Below are positions 7,458 through 10,602 of a stretch of 10,602 nucleotides of DNA, in pieces (positions within the stretch are counted from its first letter, which is position 1; every line of letters begins with the position of its first letter). The position numbers were made by a program, and so were the translations under genes. Where the stretch lies: contig CAMBHM010000035.1 of the NCBI GenBank assembly GCA_945867185.1, positions 1 to 10,602 of the forward strand, given 5' to 3'. The notes beneath the pieces are model-generated. The model saw only the letters and a program-made list of their open reading frames with translations. It was not told the origin of the DNA and made no database searches. The DNA comes from Legionella genomosp. 1 (GTDB taxonomy: Bacteria; Pseudomonadota; Gammaproteobacteria; Legionellales; Legionellaceae).

Positions 7458-9097
7458 ACTGTTGGTTGAGCGAGCAATGCGTTGAGGTCGGCTTGTTCTA
7501 CACGTTGCATGAGCGGTACAAAAACGTGAATGTGATGATCTAATAAGGGGGAAGAGAGGCGATCCCAGGTGAAAGGTTCGTCGTTGAGAAATAATTCAGA
7601 GGCCTCAGCCGTTTTGGGGAGAACAGGTTTTAAGTAAGTCATGAGCAGCCTGAACAAATTCAAACCTAAGGTGCAGATCTCGTGTACTTCATTTAGACGT
7701 GTTGGATCTTTGACAAGGATCCACGGCTTTTGTGCATCGATGTATTGATTAATACGACCAGCGGCTTCCATGATCTGCCGAATGGCCAGAGCATAGTCGC
7801 GCTGTATATAAGCATCCACGATGGGCTCACGCAACTGTAAGATGTCATGATAGAGGGTGGGGTCGGAGAGGGATACAGACAGGGTATCGTCAAAGCGCTG
7901 GTGGATGAAGCCGGCACATCGACTGGCGATGTTGATGACCTTACCGATGAGATCGGCATTCACGCGGTTCATGAAGTCTTCAAAATGTAGATCAAGATCC
8001 GTGACGCTGCCATTTAATTTGGCCGCAAAATAATAACGCAACTGTTCAGGGTTTAAATGGGCCAAATAGGCCCGTGCTTCAATGAACGTTCCTCGAGACT
8101 TCGACATTTTTTGACCATTGACTGTCAAAAAGCCATGGGTAAAAATAGAGGTGGGTAGGCGATGGCCACTGCCTGCTAAGAGGGCAGGCCAGAATAAGGC
8201 ATGAAAATAGACGATGTCTTTGCCTACAAAATGATACAGTTCGGTGGTGGCGTTTTCGCCCCAATAGCTCTCAAAGTTGAGATCGTGTTCGTTGCAATAT
8301 TTTTTAATACAGGCCATATAACCAATAGGGGCGTCGAGCCAGACATAAAAATATTTGTCAGTGTGTCCGGGGATGGGGAAACCAAAGTAGGGGGCGTCTC
8401 TGGAAATGTCCCAGGGCTTTAGTCCTACTTCAAACCATTCATCCAACTTATTAGCGACTTCAATTTGCACGTGTCCTGCTTGTATCCATTTTTTTAAGAG
8501 ATCGGCATAGCGTGCTAAGTCGAAAAAATAGTGTTCGGAGTCTTTCTCAATGGGTGTTGCGCCCGAGAGGGCGGAAACGGGATCGATGAGATCGGTGGGT
8601 GCATAGGTGGCTCCACAAGCCTCACAATTATCGCCATATTGATCAGGAGCTTTGCATTTGGGGCAGGTGCCTTTGACGTACCGATCGGGTAAAAAAAGTT
8701 GTTTGATGGGATCAAAGGCTTGGCTTACGGTGCGGGTGAGGATGTCGCCTTGGGCTTGTAATCGAGTGTAAATGGCAGTGGCCAACGCTTCGTTTTCGGG
8801 AGAGTGGGTGGTGTGATACACATCATGATGGATATAAAAGGCTTTAAAATCTGCCTCATGGCTTTGTTGCATCGCTTGGGTGAGTGCCAGTGGCGTGATG
8901 CCCAGTTCTTCCGCTTTGAGCATGATAGGAGTCCCATGTGCATCGTCTCCACAAACAGATAAACACGTGTGGCCCAACAGCTTGTGTACACGCGTCCAAA
9001 TGTCTGCTTGAATGTGCTCGACCAAATGCCCCAAATGAAGATGACCATTGGCATAAGGCAGGGCACAAGTCACGACCAAGGAGCGAGTGGATGTCAT
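7454..9097 (-). CDS. metG: Methionyl-tRNA synthetase, short form
   Basis: This 547-residue class I aminoacyl-tRNA synthetase charges tRNA-Met. The ATP-binding HIGH motif is HLGH at 21-24 within [12 protein letters not shown]. The zinc knuckle of the connective peptide has C145, C148, C158 and C161 (CPKC...CEAC). KMSKS is at 330-334. The anticodon-binding alpha-helical domain occupies about 375-545, with DAQKPWIL typical of the family. The enzyme is the MetG1 type with one four-cysteine zinc site. It lacks the C-terminal Trbp111-like tRNA-binding and dimerisation domain of E. coli MetRS (677 residues), ending at the anticodon-binding core, so it is probably monomeric. The ATG at 9097 has GGAG seven bases upstream. 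The gene overlaps rnfB by ATGA and is the first gene of the leftward chain. Confidence 0.97.
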   Translation of the reverse strand: MTSTRSLVVTCALPYANGHLHLGHLVEHIQADIWTRVHKLLGHTCLSVCGDDAHGTPIMLKAEELGITPLALTQAMQQSHEADFKAFYIHHDVYHTTHSPENEALATAIYTRLQAQGDILTRTVSQAFDPIKQLFLPDRYVKGTCPKCKAPDQYGDNCEACGATYAPTDLIDPVSALSGATPIEKDSEHYFFDLARYADLLKKWIQAGHVQIEVANKLDEWFEVGLKPWDISRDAPYFGFPIPGHTDKYFYVWLDAPIGYMACIKKYCNEHDLNFESYWGENATTELYHFVGKDIVYFHALFWPALLAGSGHRLPTSIFTHGFLTVNGQKMSKSRGTFIEARAYLAHLNPEQLRYYFAAKLNGSVTDLDLHFEDFMNRVNADLIGKVINIASRCAGFIHQRFDDTLSVSLSDPTLYHDILQLREPIVDAYIQRDYALAIRQIMEAAGRINQYIDAQKPWILVKDPTRLNEVHEICTLGLNLFRLLMTYLKPVLPKTAEASELFLNDEPFTWDRLSSPLLDHHIHVFVPLMQRVEQADLNALLAQPTV

Positions 9098-9122
9098 GGC
9101 GTTTCTCCGTGAAAAAAGCCAA

Positions 9123-9131
9123 ATGATACCA
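9123..9131 (-). promoter_or_regulatory. Probable metG promoter, extended -10 box
   Basis: Read leftward the sequence is TGG-TATCAT, an extended -10 (TGn plus 5 of 6 matches to TATAAT). Transcription would start near 9116, leaving a leader of about 19 bases before metG. A -35 is poor (TTGTAC with a 19-base spacer), which the extended -10 may compensate. Sequence-only call. Confidence 0.5.
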
Positions 9132-9142
9132 TGTCTTAGACA
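9132..9142. promoter_or_regulatory. 11-base palindrome between the divergent metG and ubiX -10 boxes
   Basis: TGTCTTAGACA is a perfect 5-base inverted repeat around a central T. It lies almost exactly midway between the leftward TATCAT box (9123-9128) and the rightward TACAAT box (9149-9154), where a bound regulator could affect both genes. It is short enough to arise by chance, so operator function is only a suggestion. Confidence 0.25.
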
Positions 9143-9148
9143 ATGAGG

Positions 9149-9154
9149 TACAAT
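9149..9154 (+). promoter_or_regulatory. Candidate -10 box for ubiX
   Basis: TACAAT matches TATAAT at 5 of 6 positions and lies 25 bases before the ubiX ATG. No good -35 is visible 16-18 bases upstream. Transcription would start near 9161. The box overlaps an in-frame ATG at 9153, which argues against that ATG being the start of ubiX. Confidence 0.35.
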
Positions 9155-9179
9155 GGTGGTTTTTATGGGGGAGTCTACT

Positions 9180-9743
9180 ATGAGTCATCCTCGTCTTATC
9201 ATTGGTATCAGCGGTGCTTCAGGCATTATTTACGGCATTCGGTTGCTGCAAGTTTTGCAAACCCTACCGATTGAAACCCATTTGGTGGTGACAAAAGCCG
9301 GGCAATTAACGCGGGCTTATGAAACAGAGTGGTCGTTGTCACAAGTAAAGGCACTTGCTACGGTGTATCATCGATGCACCGATATTGCAGCGCCCATTGC
9401 GAGTGGTTCATTCAAAACAATGGGCATGATCATAGCACCTTGTTCTATGAATACTTTGGCCGACATAGCCCATGGAATTTCAAATCAATTGCTCACTCGC
9501 GCTGCTGATGTGGTCTTGAAAGAGCGGCGGCGTTTGGTGTTGATGCCGAGGGAATCGCCCCTTCATCAAGGGCATTTGAAAAACATGCTGGCAGTGACGG
9601 AGATGGGGGGCATCATTTGCCCGCCGGTGCCGGCATTTTATCATAAACCGACCACCATTGATGAATTGATTCAGGACAGTGTGACGCGAGTATTGGCTTT
9701 GTTTGAGTTAGACAGTGGGTTGGTGCGAGCGTGGAAGAAATAA
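9180..9743 (+). CDS. ubiX: Flavin prenyltransferase UbiX
   Basis: This is a 187-residue protein. UbiX joins dimethylallyl phosphate to FMN, making the prenylated flavin cofactor used by the decarboxylase UbiD in ubiquinone biosynthesis. It shows the N-terminal FMN/phosphate loop [15 protein letters not shown] (about 9-23) and the [24 protein letters not shown] block (about 81-104). [20 protein letters not shown] follows, then [16 protein letters not shown], and the C-terminal [10 protein letters not shown] active-site segment. Length matches E. coli UbiX (189). The start at 9180 is chosen because GGGGGAG lies six bases upstream and the protein then begins [15 protein letters not shown]. The in-frame ATG at 9153 adds nine unconserved residues and overlaps the putative -10 box. 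It is transcribed away from metG. No ubiD is in the window. Confidence 0.97.
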   Translation: MSHPRLIIGISGASGIIYGIRLLQVLQTLPIETHLVVTKAGQLTRAYETEWSLSQVKALATVYHRCTDIAAPIASGSFKTMGMIIAPCSMNTLADIAHGISNQLLTRAADVVLKERRRLVLMPRESPLHQGHLKNMLAVTEMGGIICPPVPAFYHKPTTIDELIQDSVTRVLALFELDSGLVRAWKK

Positions 9744-9762
9744 AAACGCATATTAAAAAGGC

Positions 9763-9793
9763 GTAGGGTGGGCTAAGCGTAGCGTGCCCACCA
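9763..9793. repeat. REP-like palindromic element with GTAG head
   Basis: GTAG (9763-9766) is followed by GGTGGGC (9767-9773), an 11-12 base loop region containing a small GC-gta-GC inner stem, and the exact complement GCCCACC (9786-9792). A GTAG or GGAG tetranucleotide next to an imperfect hairpin is the hallmark of REP elements linked to RAYT (Y1-type) transposases, and GTAGGGTGGG-type hairpins recur in many proteobacterial genomes (from memory). It lies in the 80-base gap between convergent ubiX and the unknown membrane-protein gene, so it could also end or stabilise both transcripts. No T-run follows on either side, so it is not a classical terminator. Only one copy is in the window. Confidence 0.6.
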
Positions 9794-9823
9794 GAAAAAT
9801 GGCATACATCTCTAAGGGGAGTT

Positions 9824-10324
9824 TTATACCGAAAGTAGGGATCCTGATGGTGCAGGGTCTTCCGTGTCGCTAACAAGTTTAGGCGCTCTTTGAAACCACC
9901 GATCATACCAAGAAGCGTCAAGGGTTCTTGGAACAGTGCCATGGCCATCTTTCGGACCACCTAATTGACTCATCGGATTTGATCCAAGTGCAGCGTCTCC
10001 AACAGCGGCATATGCTGTTGCACTGTCGGTAGGCACAGACCTGCTGTCTGAACGACACCCTCTGAATGTCCAAGCGGTCAACTTACCTAATCCGATTAGA
10101 ACCCCTCCTGTTATATAAACCAACGCAGAGGCAGTTAAAGCTACGCAGGCTTGAGCCATGGGGTATGCATGAGCGCCAAGGACTGCAAATTTTGCGGAGG
10201 CCGCGATACCAAAAGTGACCATGCCAACGAGAGTAGGGGGAAACACGGCACAGAAGATCGCCGCTGCTAAGGCGAGGATAGTCAATAAGGCCAATTTCCA
10301 GTGTTTAGCTAACCATTTCTTCAT
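9824..10324 (-). CDS. Unrecognised 166-residue membrane protein
   Basis: I do not recognise this protein. It starts with a basic MKKWLAKHWK, followed by two or three hydrophobic segments: about 11-28 (LALLTILALAAAIFCAVF), 31-51, and 58-80 (ending ITGGVLIGLG), all Ala/Gly rich. A hydrophilic, probably disordered tail (86-166) contains Ser, Pro, Gly and Asp plus one aromatic patch, ASWYDRWFQRAP (137-148). The C-terminus is acidic then small and polar, ending SLLSV. Support for a real gene is strong: AAGGAG lies eight bases before the ATG, a good promoter is 33 bases further upstream, and the gene fills the space between a convergent ubiX and a divergent manC. It could be an envelope protein or, if the host has a type IVB system, a secreted protein. 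Both are speculative. Confidence 0.75.
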   Translation of the reverse strand: MKKWLAKHWKLALLTILALAAAIFCAVFPPTLVGMVTFGIAASAKFAVLGAHAYPMAQACVALTASALVYITGGVLIGLGKLTAWTFRGCRSDSRSVPTDSATAYAAVGDAALGSNPMSQLGGPKDGHGTVPRTLDASWYDRWFQRAPKLVSDTEDPAPSGSLLSV

Positions 10325-10356
10325 TGTGAATACTCCTTAATTGAAAGTCGACGAGC

Positions 10357-10385
10357 AGCATACCACTCACTTCTTCGTTTGTGAA
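10357..10385 (-). promoter_or_regulatory. Promoter for the 166-residue membrane-protein gene
   Basis: Read leftward, TTCACA (10380-10385, 5 of 6 to TTGACA) is separated by exactly 17 bases from TATGCT (10357-10362, 4 of 6), which is preceded by TGG, giving an extended -10. Transcription would start near 10350, leaving a leader of about 26 bases. The -35 lies inside the left arm of the inverted repeat described separately. Confidence 0.6.
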
Positions 10386-10426
10386 TCAAAAATAATCAAC
10401 GCAAATTGATTCGATTTCCAAACGAA
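10374..10426. promoter_or_regulatory. Nested inverted repeat over both divergent -35 boxes
   Basis: The outer arms TTCGTTTG (10374-10381) and CAAACGAA (10419-10426) are exact complements. The inner arms GAATCAA (10383-10389) and TTGATTC (10406-10412) are also exact complements. The arms are separated by one base on the left and six on the right, so the whole is slightly asymmetric. A third AATCAA is at 10394-10399, ten bases after the first. The left arms cover the -35 of the leftward promoter and the right arms cover the -35 and spacer of the manC promoter. A shared operator is the simplest reading, but no regulator gene is visible. Confidence 0.45.
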
Positions 10427-10435
10427 TGGTATACT
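10406..10435 (+). promoter_or_regulatory. Promoter for manC
   Basis: TTGATT (10406-10411, 4 of 6 to TTGACA), an 18-base spacer and TATACT (10430-10435, 5 of 6 to TATAAT) preceded by TGG form an extended -10 promoter. Transcription would begin near 10442, giving a leader of about 25 bases to the ATG at 10467. Confidence 0.6.
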
Positions 10436-10466
10436 GCCGAAGTTTTATTGATTATGGGGGGAGTGC

Positions 10467-10602
10467 ATGCAGACCATTTTATGCCCTGTCATTCTTGCAG
10501 GGGGCTCAGGGACGCGCTTATGGCCACTCTCTCGTAAAAATTATCCCAAGCAATTTTTGCGCTTACAGGGATCCTTGTCCCTCTTGCAGCAAACCATGCA
10601 TC
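10467..10602 (+). CDS. manC: Mannose-1-phosphate guanylyltransferase, N-terminal part only (partial)
   Basis: Only 45 codons are in the window. They contain the diagnostic nucleotidyltransferase motif [20 protein letters not shown] (residues 9-28), followed by QFL. This is the GTP-binding start of ManC/AlgA-type enzymes, which make GDP-mannose from mannose-1-phosphate and GTP for O-antigen, capsule or exopolysaccharide. Whether it also carries the C-terminal phosphomannose isomerase domain of the bifunctional type cannot be seen. The ATG at 10467 follows a GGGGGGAG Shine-Dalgarno with a short spacer of about 3 bases from its end. The nearby ATG at 10454 and GTG at 10463 are out of frame. It is divergent from the unknown membrane-protein gene and may begin a polysaccharide gene cluster to the right. 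Confidence 0.93.
   Translation, partial: MQTILCPVILAGGSGTRLWPLSRKNYPKQFLRLQGSLSLLQQTMH

Noticed and set aside
6996..7469. 157-codon plus-strand open frame opposite rnfB
   Set aside because: It is antisense to a clearly functional Fe-S gene with all ligand cysteines. The composition is shadow-like and there is no Shine-Dalgarno.
9153..9179. Longer ubiX start at 9153
   Set aside because: It overlaps the likely -10 box, adds unconserved residues, and the ATG at 9180 has a near-ideal Shine-Dalgarno.
9744..9823. Rho-independent terminator between ubiX and the unknown gene
   Set aside because: The hairpin at 9767-9792 has no T-tract on either strand immediately after the stem, so it is listed as a REP-like repeat instead.
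9613..9960. 115-codon minus-strand open frame spanning the ubiX end and the repeat
   Set aside because: It overlaps the conserved end of ubiX, the REP-like hairpin and the better-supported 166-residue gene in another frame.

Overview
The window looks like a gammaproteobacterial chromosome segment of moderate G+C. Evidence is the E. coli-like Nth and RnfB sequences, the UbiX type, and the complete moxR-DUF58-DUF4381-batA-batB-batC-batD layout common in that class. The exact genus cannot be read from the sequence. A Legionellales-type relative is only a guess, prompted by the shortened MetRS, the stand-alone RnfB beside nth, and a small unrecognised membrane protein. There are no rRNA, tRNA, CRISPR, phage or insertion-sequence features. 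No stretch over 300 bases lacks a gene.

Positions 1-9097 are one long leftward (minus-strand) gene chain, in transcription order: metG (methionyl-tRNA synthetase), rnfB (soluble Fe-S protein), nth (endonuclease III), a small cold-shock-domain protein, a MoxR-family AAA+ ATPase, a DUF58 protein, a DUF4381 membrane protein, batA, batB, batC and batD (runs off the left edge). Packing is extreme. Five junctions are ATGA stop/start overlaps, two more overlap by 13-14 bases, and two gaps are 2 and 8 bases. The only larger gap is 42 bases, between nth and the cold-shock gene. The first three genes are housekeeping and Fe-S functions. The last seven form the 'Bat' aerotolerance-type module: a MoxR chaperone ATPase, a cytoplasmic DUF58 adaptor, two membrane-anchored VWA proteins, a periplasmic TPR protein and a large membrane-anchored BatD, thought to act together on envelope or periplasmic clients.

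Positions 9098-9179 are a short divergent promoter region with a small palindrome between two -10 boxes. It serves metG leftward and ubiX (flavin prenyltransferase for ubiquinone synthesis) rightward. ubiX converges on a gene for an unrecognised 166-residue membrane protein (9824-10324, minus). An REP-like hairpin lies in the 80-base gap between them.

Positions 10325-10466 are a second divergent control region with good -35/-10 boxes on both strands and a nested inverted repeat over both -35 boxes. To its right begins a mannose-1-phosphate guanylyltransferase gene (manC/algA family), cut by the window edge.

Most noteworthy are: BatB with every recognisable MIDAS metal ligand replaced while BatA keeps them; an atypical cold-shock protein placed as apparent first gene of the moxR-bat module; an RnfB without its membrane anchor; and the unknown membrane protein sharing a palindromic control region with manC.
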